NCBI RefSeq assembly: GCF_037893015.1
Contig: NC_133660.1
Span: 285,173,078 to 285,237,077 of the forward strand
Direction: 5' to 3'
From: Macrotis lagotis
Taxonomy: Eukaryota > Chordata > Mammalia > Peramelemorphia > Peramelidae
DNA: 64,000 nt
In this document: positions 36,600 through 48,539 of the stretch, piece by piece
Position numbering within the stretch: the stretch's first letter is position 1
Layout: the number at the start of each line of letters is the position of its first letter
Notes under the pieces: generated by a model
What the model was told of the DNA's origin: nothing
Seen by the model: the letters and a program-made list of their open reading frames with translations, nothing else
Database searches by the model: none
Made by a program: the position numbers and the translations under genes

Positions 36600-39270
36600 A
36601 AAAATAGTTCTGGGGATTGGATATTTTCTTTGTTTTTTACTATTTTAATTAAGTTACATACTACCAAAATAGTTTTATGGTAAAAGTAAACATAATCTCC
36701 CTCCTCCCACCAAAGATAGAGAAACCATATGAAAAATAAAGTGAGAAAATGAAAAAAATTGTACTTCAGTCTATGTTCAGATAACATTAACTCTGTCTGG
36801 AATGAATCACATTCTTTAAGTCTGTCACAGATGTTGCTTCAATATTTTTTTCTCCACATTTGCTTTTGTTAACTATGTGGAAATACATCTATTCCTCCCA
36901 ACCCCCATTGATTCTATTCTCTTTCTCATTTTGTCCCTCCTCAAAAGTGTGTTGTGGGGAAACCAAGAGGTGCAGTGGACAGAGCACTGGTCCTGGAGCA
37001 GGGGAACCAGGGTCCAAATCTGTCCTCAGATATGCAACATCACCTAGTCTTGAGACTAGGAGACACCTAAGTCATCCAGCCCCATTGCCCTGCAAACATC
37101 AATAATGACAACAGTAACAACAACAAAAGCCCAAACTCCACAAAAGTGTGTTGTATCTGACTACCCTCTCCCATGACCTTCTCTCTCCTCTGTCCCTCCC
37201 CTCCCTTCCGCCCCTGCCCCTGTCCCCTTTCTCCCTTCCCCTTCTCCTTTTTCCTCTAGGGTAAGATAGATTTCTATACCCTACTGAGTGTGTATATTGT
37301 TTCCTCTCTAAGTCACTCCATTGCAAAAGCTTTGTTCTTTACTCATTGACATGAAATATCTCAGCCCATTCTACTTCTCTTTTTCCTTTATGACTCCATA
37401 TTTATAATACACTTTCATATTCAGCTCTCTTGTGCCTTATCTGTATATGCTCCTTCTGACTGTTATAATAAATGAGAATGTTCATATGAATTCATCTTCC
37501 CATGTAAAAATACAATCAGTTTAACATCATTAAATTTCCCATAATTTACCCTTCCTGTTCACCACCTCCATGCTTCTGTATTTGGAGTCCTGTATTTGGA
37601 GATCAGACTTTCTGTTCAACTCTGGTTGTTTCAACAGGAAAATTTGAAATTTCCCTATTTCATTGAATGTCCATCTTTTCCCCTGAAAGAGAATGTTTAG
37701 TTTTGCTGGGTAGTTGATTTTTGGCTACATTTCAAACTCTTTTGCCTTCCAGAATATTATATTCTAAGCCCTACAGGCCTTTAATGTAGACACTGCGAAA
37801 TCCTGTGTAATCCTGACTGTAGTGCCATAATATTTGAATTATTTCTTTCTGGCTGCTTGTAATAATTCCTCCTTGCCCTGGGAGTTCTAGAATTTTGCTA
37901 CCATATTCCTGGGAGTTTTTTGGGGGAATCTCTTTCAGGAGGTGAGTGGTGGATTCCTTCAATTTCTATTTTTATCTTCTACTTCTAGGGTATTGGGCAA
38001 TTTTCCTGGTGAAATTCTTTAAGAAAGAAGTTAAGGCTCTTTTCCTGGTTACACTTACAAGAAACTCAATAATTTTAAAATGATCTCTCTTGGGTCTGTT
38101 TTCTAGGTCAGGTGTTTTTTCCAATGAGATGTTTCACAAGTTTTTCATCTTTTGGCTTTGTTTTATTGTTTCTTGATTTCTTACAAAGTCTTTTCCTTAG
38201 TTCTTCAGAGAGCTTTCTTATCTCCTTTTCCAACTGGTCAATTCTGCTCTTTAAGGCATTCTCCTCATTGGCCTTTTGGACCATTTTTCCATTTGACCTA
38301 AACTGGTTTTAACATGTTTTCTTCAACATTTTTTTTGTATCTCCTTCACTTGGCTGCTGACTTGGTTTACATGATTTTCCTGCATTGCTCTCATTTTTCT
38401 TTCCAATTTTTCCTCTACCTCCTTTACTTGATTTTCAACTTTTTTTTGAATTTTTTTCCATAACCTGAGACCAATTCCTATTTTTCTTAGAGATTTTTGA
38501 ATATACAAGCTTTGACTCTGTCATCTTCCAAGTATGTTTTGATCCTCTATGGGACCAAAGTAATTATCCATGGTCAGATGTGTATGACCTGCTTCTCAAG
38601 CTTTTGAGTATTTTTGGGGATATTCCCCCAATGACCTCAATTCCTTCAATGTCTTATGAGAGATTCTGATTGCTCTTCTAGCCTGTGCTCTGGTCTATGG
38701 ATGACCACAAGCACTCCCCTTTGCCCTGGAGCTCTGAGGTGGGGCTATGGCATGGGGGATCCAGACTGCAACCAGGGTCTGACTATGGATCAAGCTACAA
38801 GAGTTCCATCCCAGGGATAGTGGAGAAATCTTGACAGTTCCCCACCCCCCCCAAACCCTTACCATCTTAGGCTGAGTACTCTGAAAGTAGCTGCCAGATG
38901 GCTCCCTACTGGAAGGTTCCACAGGACAGCTTCCATTTTCTGGAACTGGCTCTGCATTGAGGTTTAAGCTGCACTGGGTTCTGTACTCACTCTGGCTGAG
39001 TTTTCCTGCTGATTTTCCACATTGTCCTCGGTGATTCCTGGGTTGGGAAGTCTGAAAACCTCTCCTGCTGCCATGAACCCTGGCACCCCTAGGGACCCAG
39101 GCACCCTGTGTGCTGTTCCTGGAAATCTTGGGCTCTCTCCCTCTCTCTGGTGAGGCATGACCCTGGCTGCACTGTGACCCCTTCCGACCCTGGTGGAACA
39201 GAGCCTTCCTTCAGATCTTCCAAGTTATTTTGGGAATTCCTGCCTCTATAACACCATCCTGACTCTGTCT
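36600..39270 (-). mobile_element. HAL1/L1-type ORF1 element, minus strand
   Basis: Minus-strand ORF1-like sequence with a Lys/Glu-rich coiled-coil segment at 38323-38508 ('NQVKEVEEKLERKMRAMQEN'), a GC-richer 5' leader near 38600-39250 and a T-rich/pyrimidine-rich 3' part near 36600-37650. No ORF2-like RT block was seen, which suggests a half-L1. Interrupted by a SINE at about 36956-37140. Confidence 0.6.
36956..37140 (+). mobile_element. Diverged SINE with 14-bp target duplication
   Basis: Head 'aagaggtgcagtggacagag' and body 'gagcactggtcctgga' are recognisable but decayed. Flanks 'caaaagtgtgttgt' at 36942-36955 and 37141-37154 are identical. Confidence 0.88.
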
Positions 39271-39274
39271 GAGT

Positions 39275-39380
39275 TTGCCACACAGCTAGACAATGATTAA
39301 GTGTCTGAGACCAGATTTGAACCCAGGTACTCCTGACTCCAGGCCTGGTGCTTTATCCACTATGCCATCTAGCTGCCCCT
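39275..39380 (-). mobile_element. SINE fragment
   Basis: Reverse-orientation SINE head and body: 'aagtgtctgagaccagattt' through 'gccatctagctgcccc'. The A-rich tail half is missing. Confidence 0.85.
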
Positions 39381-39779
39381 TGAGTTTGTATATTTTAAAG
39401 ACTGCTCTGGGATCATTTGTTCACAACAGCCCAGGCATAAGACTGATCCAAGAAAATTGAAGAGACCTGTTTTTATGTCTGTGTGTGGTGGTCAAACAGT
39501 GTAAAGAGGTTGGCAAAGGATTGAGATTTCATGAATCTTAGGGAACAGAAGCATTTCCAGGTCCTATGTGTCCTTTATCCTACAAAGGAGGTCAGAGATG
39601 GAAGGAATAGGAAATGTACCTTAACCCACTTAACTCTCTCCATTCCCCAACAGACTCCACACATTATTGAGCCCTAATGATGGGTGAGGACCTAGGCCCA
39701 GGAAACAGAATACCACTGAGCCAGGATTCTCTTCTCAAGCACAAAGGTGCCATGAGGGAATGCTTAGGGCAGTCACTCT

Positions 39780-40238
39780 CTGGGGCTGATCAGATGCCCT
39801 ACTCTACAGAAACCAATGATCTGTACATAGTTACCCTCCACAGATGGGAACAGAGGTCCTTTGGGTTGCTCACCATAGCTGATCAGGGCACAAGTGTTAA
39901 AAGGTAAAACTCTGACTAATTAACCGTATCTCAAGGAGAGTTCCTCCATTCAGCTGTGAGAAAAATATGGATAAAGTCCTGTAGTGTTGTTGAAGCTGTC
40001 TGGGGGATCTCTATGTATGGACACATTTGATGTCAGGGAGGACAGCAGTCTCTCCCATAATGACTCCTTTGTGACATTGTCAGAAACACAGGACTGGAAA
40101 GATCAGCTGCTCCCCCTTGGCCTGATGATCCAGATGGCCTTGAGGGCCTCAAAGTAATTGGGCATGAAGTGTGTTCTATGCTGACCCAGGCCTACTTGGT
40201 GTCCTATCTGAGATACAGGATCACTGGAACGTAAGCAG
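39780..40238 (+). pseudogene. PLAAT pseudogene P, exon 3 tail with part of intron 2
   Basis: Sequence near 39785-40110 matches intron 2 of copies B and C ('ctgatcagatgccct', 'tttgtgacattgtcagaaac'). A deletion then joins it to the last 110 bp or so of exon 3 (about 40125-40238). 'YLVSYLRYRITG' aligns with copy C '[12 protein letters not shown]'. A stop and indels break the frame. The tail shares the 9-nt loss of the catalytic Cys region seen in B and C. It is a dead remnant. Confidence 0.7.
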
Positions 40239-41789
40239 GTTAGTTCTAATGGGCACTTCAGAAGTGGTAGCTGAATGAATGGAAAAAGGAAGGAATTTCA
40301 GCCCTTCTTAAAGCTGGATTATATGACTGTCATAATAACATGTAGGATGCTTCCAAGGCTTAGAACTGAAAGGAATGGGAGGTGCAGGTGGTGAGGACCC
40401 TGGCTATTTTCAACCCAACCCTGGGTAGGGTCCTCCTACTTGAGTCTGAGATCTTTCCCACCTGGGCATGACTACTTGACTTCCTGAGTTTCAGGAATGG
40501 AACAGGTGAAGGAAATCCTGATTCTGTGACCCTCAGCAGAGCTTCTACTAGCCCTAAGTGGAGGAGGCAAGGCTTCCTGGTCACCATTATGAGTTTGTTA
40601 CCAGTAGCTGAATGTCTGCCATGGTTTCTGTTTAGCTTAGGAGCCTAAAACTCGCTAGACTTTATAAGGGTGGCCATAAGCGACTTCTAATGTTAATCCA
40701 CCTCTGTGCCCCAAATACATTTTTGTGTTGAATGCTAATCATTTATACCACCTTCCTGGATCAGGGTATCCATTATATTCATAGTGTCCCACTCCAAATT
40801 TCTCCTTTGTTTTAAAAGTTGCACAATACTGTGTGAAACCCTCCAAGTCAAGGCTGGATATCTCTTATCTTGCTTCTCTTTGCAAGGTCTCTTCTCCCCT
40901 TCCTCTTCCTTCTACCTTCTTCACTAAGAATTTGACAATTTTCTGCAGATAGACTGTCATTATTCATGTTTCCTACTTTTGACTCCAATTTTGGTTTACC
41001 TGAGTTCTTACTCCTTCCCTCTCTTCATGGTGTTTTTACCCTGGGCACTTGGATCTCCCCTTTATTTGCTTTCTTTTCATTCCCAAGGAAGTGATTTTCC
41101 CTAGGATCAAGAACCCAAACCAGTCTTTTCAGAGCTCAGAGCTCAGACAGAATGGTAGATTACCAACTCCACACTTTACCTGCCTTCCTGTCTGTTCACA
41201 TGCTGAGAGAGGCCTTTGGCTCTTGGTCTGGATTTTTTTTTCTTTTTTTTTTGAGAAACTAAGAATAGAATGAAGATGAAGAATTTTGGGAGGTTCTATA
41301 GGTGATCTATATTTCAATATCACAAATGATACTAATATTATCATAGAAACAACAAAACCCACAGGATTATTCCAATAAAGATGGAAAAGACTTTCAAAGA
41401 ATACAGCACTCATTAAGTTTTGAATCCTTACCCAAAAGCATAGGCAAGGGTCCTTCTAAAGTTATCAAAATATATCTATGTCTATATGTTTAAAGTTCAT
41501 TACTAGCATTATTTATTATAGAGAAAGACTGGAGGTTTCCATGTAAGTAAAAGGTCAGGCAAGAATCTGCCTCTTCCCATTATCATTTGACCTGGTACTA
41601 GAAAAGTTAACCATCACTAATCTGTGACATCTATAGAAAGATATCTAAATAGGAAGAGAATTGGTAGAAATTCTCAGAGTGTATGACTAGTATGTTTAAA
41701 ACTTATAAAAATACTTTTCGGCGAAAAAAAGCTTTATTGTGCTGAAAATAGGTGTGTGTCATTTGTTGAATGTAACCAAAAGTGGTTTA
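40239..41789. other. No gene recognised
   Basis: Intergenic sequence between pseudogene P and the duplicated segment. No exon, SINE or clear LINE seen. Open frames at 40360-40587 (minus) and 41049-41273 (plus) show no domain. Confidence 0.35.
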
Positions 41790-42540
41790 GCTCTGGATGG
41801 AGCCAGTGAACTATTTAGGAACCGGCAGTGGAATCAAAAGACCCTTTGTGGGTAATGTCCACATCAACTCAGGCAATGGTATGCTTTAAAAGCAGTGTTG
41901 AACACATAACTGAAACATATGGATTTGTTTATAGAAACAAGAGATTTTTGATGACAATTCTGTATGGAATTATAGAAGTCTCTCATATGAAATATAGTTT
42001 TAATATGTCACTGAAAGATGAAAATATTCAGCACCTACTGAATACCATGCAAGACATCAGTTAGTGTCTAGAATTATACATCAAAAACCTTGTTTCTTTC
42101 ATAAACTGATATACAACAAATTGTCATACTACAAACATAGTGCTAAAAATTTTTGTTTGAGAAAACTGTTGAGAATTCAACAAATATATTGTTGCCATGA
42201 CTCCAAATTATGAAAACAATTCCAAATACAGAGACTTAGCAGACAAGTCAGAAGCTAAGTTCTATCCCAATACTTGTATTCAATTAGAAATGCATTTATT
42301 CCTTCCTACTTGTGCAATAGTTAAGAGCACATTAAACACAGAATAATAGCTTCATAGTCACAGATCTCATAATAGTTTCAGTTGAAATCCATAAAAAAAT
42401 GAGAACAAGAGAACAGTCATTATTACCATAAGCAATATTATCAGTGCAGGCATAAGGGAAAATTCAAGAATCTATAGAATACCTAGAAAGCTAGAATGAG
42501 GGGGGGTCAGAATAACATCATAATATTACTATCCTTCATT
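41790..42540 (+). repeat. Segment homologous to 35560-36545
   Basis: Partner of the earlier segment, in the same orientation and without the SINE. The open frame at 41828-42064 has no recognisable domain and is not conserved in the partner. Confidence 0.5.
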
Positions 42541-42684
42541 AACAAAAAATGACAACTCTCCATATTATATATGTAGAAAACAAAATATTCATGAAAAATC
42601 AGACAGACAAACTCTCTCAGAAAAAAAGAGCCTGACCTCAGACTGAACTGTTGCCTACAACTGGTTGGATATAAGAGCAATTTT

Positions 42685-43615
42685 GTCTTATTTTAAAAAT
42701 ATTTTATTTTCTCCAACTACATGCAAACTATAGTTTTCAACAGGCATTGTTTTGCAAGGTTTTGAGTTTTGCATTTTTCTCTGTCCCTCCCCTTTCCCCT
42801 GACAGAAAGCAATCTAATATAGGCTATACATGTGCTAAGCATAGATCCATATTAATCATGTTGTGAAAGAAGAATCAAATTGAAATGGAGAAAAAACATA
42901 GGGGAAAAAAACCATAGTACCTAAGACAACTTTGAAAAATGGAAGATACTAAGTTTTGGTGTACATTTAAACTCCAGTTCCCTCTCTGGATGTGGATGGC
43001 ATTTTCCATCACAAGTCTTTTAGAATCTTCTTTGATTATTGTGCTTCTAAAAATATCATGTCCAACATAGTTGATCATCACTCAATGTTGTTGTTAGGAG
43101 GATGTATAATGTTCTGATTCTGCTCACTTCACTCAGCAGTTCATGCAGCAGTCCAGGTTATTCTGAAGTCTTATTCCTCATGATTTTTTTATGCAACAAT
43201 AGTGTTCCATCACATTCATATTTGTTCAACCATATTTGTCCACAATTTGTTCAACCATTCCCCAACTGACGAGCAGCCCCTTAATTTCCAATTCTTTGCC
43301 ACTATGAAGACTTACTATGTTTTTGTACATGTGGATTTTTTTTTACCCTTTTTCATGATCTCTTTGGGAAATAATTTTTTTCTAGATGAAAGGGTAGGCA
43401 CAGTTGTTTTGCCCTTTGGGTACAATTACAAATTGCTCCCCAGAAGGGTTGGATTGGTTTACAACTCCACCAACAATGTCCAGTTTTCCCACACCTCCTC
43501 CAACAGGGATCAATTTCCTTCTTAGTCATACTGACCAATCTGATAGGTATGAAGTGGTACCACCTCACTAAAAGTTGTTTTAATTTGAATTTATCTAATC
43601 AATGATTTTAGAGCA
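42685..43615 (-). mobile_element. L1 3' fragment, minus strand
   Basis: Minus-strand L1 3' UTR and ORF2 C-terminus: the open piece at 43353-43568 keeps a Cys-rich block ('CWRRCGKTGHCWWSC') like the one at 30.2 kb. It sits about where exon 2 of PLAAT copy B would be expected. Confidence 0.8.
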
Positions 43616-43779
43616 AGAGCAGTGGTTTTAATAGAAAAGTGGTATCTGATCTGACAGCAAATGGAGGTTGAAGGAGAAAAAGCAATGCTTCAGAGAGGTC
43701 TTGAGGTACAGGAACATCTATAGATCCTATGCCATTAGTTCCAGAAAAACCAAGGAGAGTATGTATAGAGGGAGAAAAG

Positions 43780-43950
43780 AGAATAAGCATTTATCAAGCC
43801 CCATTAGGTGTCAGTAAGAGCTAGGCAAATATCTCATTCAATCTTTATAACTCTATGAGAGTTTGCATTTTAAAAATCAAGGAAACTGAGGCAGACAGAG
43901 GTAAAGTGACTCTGCTAAATCCAGACCCAGCTATCTGTGCATTGTCTTGC
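43780..43950 (+). repeat. MIR-type SINE relic
   Basis: 'ataagcatttatcaagcccc' followed by 'aaggaaactgaggcagacag' and 'taaagtgactctgc', the order expected for MIR. Confidence 0.65.
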
Positions 43951-45484
43951 CTCCTAGTTGCCATAGGGAAGCAAGGTCAATACTCTGACTAACCATGACA
44001 ACCCTCAACCTGTTAATGTCCACACAGTCTTGAACATCTGTGCTTCCTTTTTAAATAAAAAAATGAAGTATGGAATGAGTATGTAGGTCAACATCACTGG
44101 CTTGGGCTGATGGGATGCCCTCCTAGCATTGTAACCAATGGTCTGCACCCATGCCCATGCCAGCAATGGGAGAAAGAACTACTGCATACTAGCTTCTTGG
44201 CTAGATCAGTCTTGCTACTTTAAGCCAAGTCCTCTCCTCCCCAGGCCTTTGGGTTGCTTTGCCTGGGGCTGTTTGAGGTCCACTAGGTCACCGAATTGTT
44301 GCATTTTTCTGCAAGAAGAGTTTGGATAGGTTTGTGAATAACAGATTCATATTGGGTCACTGAAACTGTGTCAGTGGCTCCCAAAGGATTTGAATTGGGG
44401 AGGGGGGAACCAGGTTCTTCCATAATTTACCTATTTGTGACACTATATGAAATGTAAGATTGACCCTAAGGACTGTTGGGTCCAAGTCAGGAAAGGTTAA
44501 GAAAGAACTCATTCTTAAATGTCTTCTTTTTTTGAATTCAAAGGTCAATATGCTGGTTCTGATGAACATCTATCAAGATGTCAGCTGTAAAGGACAAAGC
44601 TCTGGTAAAGATGGAATTGCTGTCCATGGTGACTGGCATAGACAAACTACAGTCCAATAATAAAAATGAGGACAGGTACCAGCTAGTCCCTGTTCAGCAG
44701 GCCCTGAAAACCTTGCAAGAAGCAGGCAATGATATTCTGTACAAGCTGATGGAAGACTACTTTATGAACTACTTGAGAAATGGGATCCCTGGTGGCATTC
44801 AGGTGGGTCAAGAGTACTTGTCATTAAATGTCTAACCTAGTTGTACATCTGTAACCTCATCAGATTGCTCACTATAAAAGGGAGGGGGAGGAGAAAAGGA
44901 AGAAAATGGTGTAATTCAAATCTTTCAAAAAATGAATGTTGGAAACTATCATTACATATAATTGGAAAATAAGAGTATTAGTTGGTTCCTGCATAAATGA
45001 TAGTTGAAATAAAGAAATGGATTTTAGCAGACTTGTGGGAATGGCATAAAAGCCAAAAATACTTACAAGGGTTGGAACCAAACTGAATTTGTGCCTAAGA
45101 AATAAGATCTGAACCAGTTCATCAGTCAGAACTTGGGTCCAGACCTCTTTAGTAGACTTGGTTTTCCCCAAATGAGGGATGGCCACTTTAACTGGTCAAA
45201 AGTAATGCTTGGTGACACTAAAGGCTCCCATCAGTACCTACTAGGGTCAACCCATATGTGCCTATGAACAATATCTAACCTGGCTCCAGTTCAATTTTTG
45301 AGTTTTGTCCCTGTGATAATTCATTCACAGGGTGGTTTGGCAATAAAAGATTTTAAAAAACAAATCCTTAATTTATTACCATGGATAGAATGTGGTTTGG
45401 CTATATTATACCCAAAGGTATAATAAGATTTAGGCTTCAGAAAGGTCATTGCTTTCGATCAGCATCCTTTCTACTGATAATTCA

Positions 45485-45518
<34 letters not shown>

Positions 45519-45532
45519 CTTATATATATGTA
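45485..45532. repeat. (TA)n microsatellite in copy B intron 3
   Basis: An alternating TA tract. A (TA)n tract lies at the corresponding place in intron 3 of copy C (55958-55999), with similar flanks. Confidence 0.85.
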
Positions 45533-46179
45533 TGATTGTGGAATTATAGGTAACAGAGTATATTGGACAACTGATCTAGATTTTTCTAGTCATGTTTCTC
45601 ATTGGTTATCAGATTTCCATATGCAATCTGAGATTTTGCTGTGGTGCTCCAGGCTCTACTTCCCTAGGGAGCTAGCCACCCACCCAAATTACACAGCAAC
45701 ACACAAAAAGAATTAGGCTTCTAGTCTTATGAGGAAGATTGAAAGAATTACTTGAAAGAATTAATTCTGCTTTTAGTCTGAAACAGAAATATCTTGTGAT
45801 TATGTGCCCCCCAATGAGCACACTACTCCTGTAAGGGGTTGGGAACAACACTAGGAAAAGTCGTGATCTTCTGAGTCTTTAGAGATACTCTTGACCCCTG
45901 GTACTGGGAAGTAATGGACACAAAGAAATGTCTGAGGTTGACTTATAGGAGTTTATGGAAAGTAGGATTAAGTCAGTAACATTGATCCTTTAACAGAATG
46001 AATGAACCATGCCAGATACAGGTTCCAGTCACATTCAGATGAAATAGGGCAGGGGAAGGCAGGAAGGTCAGTTCTTTCACAGCCCCCACAGACCTTGTCC
46101 TTTTTACTGTTGCTCCAGTGAGTGAGGTAGGTACCTCTTTAGTTCCTATTTTTTCCTGTGCATTCACAGAGAGGGCTCT

Positions 46180-47470
46180 CCTGTTATGGAGTAAATCCCA
46201 CCTGCTTTTGTCTGCTCTCAGATGGCCAATCTTAAGTTATTTCCAGTATGTCTCTCTGGCCACTCCTCCTCAGTCTCCTTTGCTGGAACCTCATCTAGAT
46301 CATGCTCTCTAACTGTAAGTGGTTACTCTCTTCTCTTTCTATCTATATTCTTCTATCTATCTATATTCTTCTCAACTCCCATGAATTTAATGTTCATCTC
46401 TATGCTGATGGTTCCCCAAACTGCCTATCCTGCCCCAATTTCTCTGTGACCTCCAACCTTGCATCTCCCACTATGTTTTGGGCAACTTGAACTGAAGGTC
46501 TATATTAAACAATATATTCCAGAAAGAACTCAGTGTCTCCCTCTGGTCCCTCCTTCCTCCTGCCTTCCTAGGAATTGTGGAGGACCCCACTTTTCTCCCA
46601 GTCCTCCAGACTCACAATTTAGGAGTCATCTTGGACTCTTCCCTCTCTCTGCCAGTGTCACTTTTTTTTTTAGATGTTGCAAAGCAATGGGGTTAAAGTG
46701 GCTTGCCCAAGGCCACATGGCTAGGTAATTATTAAGTATCTGAGGCTGGATTTGAACTCAGGAACTCCTGACTCCAAGGCCGGTGCTCTATCCACTGTGC
46801 AACCTAGCTGTCCTCTGCCAGTGTCACTTCTGCACTATCTCTCAAACACACCCCTCCCCATCTCTCTGATGGTGCCACTGCACTGGTACAGGTCCTCATC
46901 ACCTTGTACCTGGCCCGCTACAGTAGCTGCTGGGGTGGGGTGAAGTCTTCCTGCCTCAAATCTTTTCCAACTCTTGTCCATCCTCCATCCAGTCACTAAA
47001 GTGACTTTACTGAGGAAAAATTCACAGGTCCAGCAATGTCCCTTTGACTCTTCCCCTTCCCCCAATTAATTCCAGTGTCTTCCTGTCTCCAGGATCCAAT
47101 TCAAAATTCTGGTTGACATTCAGAGCCCTTTGTAACCCACATCCTTCTTCCTTTCCAGCTTTTTTTATACCTTCTGTCCCTTTGATCCGATGACATGGAT
47201 GCTTGGCTTTCTATGAACAAGGACACTCCATCTCTTGGATTGGACATTTTCTTTGTCTGCCTCCCATTCCTGTCCTATCTTCTACAGGAAACTTTTCCAG
47301 GGCTTCTTAATTCTAGTGTCTTCTCCCTCTGAATTCATTTCCCATTTATCCAGCATATAGTTGGCAGATATATTTGTTTATTTTCCTCCATTAAATAGTG
47401 AACTTCCTGAAGGCAGGAATTCATTTTAGTCTTTTTGGGGTGCTTTATCAGTGTTTTCCTATTGCTTGAC
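46180..47470 (+). mobile_element. L2-type LINE relic
   Basis: Resembles LINE-2: 'gtctcctttgctgg', then a reverse-transcriptase-like 'NVHLYADGS' (YADD degraded to YADG), then a 'SHLGLF..SASVT' block, then 'ctccaggatccaattcaaaa'. Stops throughout. A SINE is inserted at 46664-46812. Lies in intron 3 of copy B. Confidence 0.65.
46664..46812 (-). mobile_element. tRNA-derived SINE with 17-bp target duplication
   Basis: Reverse-orientation SINE in the L2 relic. Flanks 'ctctgccagtgtcactt' at 46647-46663 and 46813-46829 are identical. Confidence 0.95.
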
Positions 47471-47920
47471 TCCTCCCTTCTCCTCTTTTCATGCTCTTTT
47501 CAAGTCCTGTCCTGTTCCCCAACTCAGGTGATATTGCCTTGCTTTGGAATGAAGTAACTCCAAATTCTATCAGTCTATGTGGGCTCAGGCCACATAGAGG
47601 AGATACTACATGCCTACATAAGCAGCATTATTCTTCCTTTCCCTGGTTTCCATTTTGATTGAGTTCTTATGACTTCTTTCATCTCCTTCATCTCCCAGTA
47701 GAATGTAAGCTCCTTGAAGGCAGGGATTGTTTGTCTTTCTTGATGTTCTCAGCCCATAGCACAAGGCCTAGCTTAGAAGGTGCTTCCTCAATGTCCTTTT
47801 AACTCTTTCTCTCCTTAGATCTACTCAGTTCTGCTGAGTCCCTTCAATGGAGTCTTGCCAGAGCTATGTTCAAAAGGGTGAAGCAGTTTTCTATACTTAG
47901 AAGCTTTCCCTATCCCAAAG

Positions 47921-47989
47921 ATCAGAGAGGCCTGCCTAGTATTCTGGGCACTAGTTTATTTGACTTTTTACCTGGTTTTCATGAATTGA
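47921..47989 (+). pseudogene. PLAAT copy B exon 4
   Basis: After 'gctttccctatcccaaag' come 22 codons in phase 0 with exon 3, strongly hydrophobic ('CLVFWALVYLTFYLVF'), and TGA at 47987-47989. The first codons 'IREA' match 'VREA' of copy C. This looks like an intact membrane anchor in an otherwise damaged gene. Confidence 0.75.
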
Positions 47990-48357
47990 GAAACTGAGTA
48001 ACTAGAAGAAGAGGGATATTTTCATCAGAAATGAGGAAATTCACAAGAAGTGTGGTTTGGGGTTGAAGAAAATGAGTTCTGTCTTGGTCATACTGATTTA
48101 GGGCATCTGTGTTCTATCCTGCAGCTTTGAGGATTCTGATAAACTGATGAAGTATAAAGTGAGCAGAAAGAGGATGGTAACTTATGCAATGGTGGTAATA
48201 CTGTAAAAACAGACAGCTCTGAAAGCTGTAACAACTATGAGACTGTGACTGTTCATGATTTCATAGGGCTAGGTGTGAAATATGATTTCCACTACAAAGA
48301 CATCACAGAAATAGTGTTCAGAAGGAAACAGGCAGAACATATAGTATACATGCAGAC

Positions 48358-48454
48358 TATATATATATATATATATATACATATATATATGTATATGTAT
48401 ATATATATATACACACACATATATGTTTGTATCTCTATCTTTCCATATCCATAT

Positions 48455-48517
<63 letters not shown>

Positions 48518-48526
48518 CCTCCCTCC
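48358..48526. repeat. Compound microsatellite: (TA)n then (CT)n then CCCT
   Basis: A TA-rich tract at about 48358-48424 is followed by a pure (CT)n run at 48459-48513 and a short CCCT run to about 48526. The open frame across it is an artefact of the repeats. Confidence 0.95.
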
Positions 48527-48539
48527 GTCTATAACCATT

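Larger units (their letters stand above)
44544..47989 (+). pseudogene. PLAAT copy B, exons 3 and 4 (probable pseudogene)
   Basis: Exon 3 (44544-44802) follows acceptor 'tttttttgaattcaaag'; exon 4 is 47921-47989. The start of exon 3 ('QYAGSDEHLS' in the phase set by other copies) is out of frame with the rest, which is open from an ATG at 44578: 75 codons, then 22 from exon 4 ('IREACLVFWALVYLTFYLVF', Met-Asn, stop). That would be 97 residues. NCEHF is replaced through the shared 9-nt deletion; 'MEDYFMNYLR' marks the place, so the Cys is gone. No exon 2 was found upstream; an L1 fragment occupies the expected spot. Intron 3 matches those of C and D in places. Either a pseudogene or a short product starting at 44578; the first is likelier. 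Confidence 0.75.
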
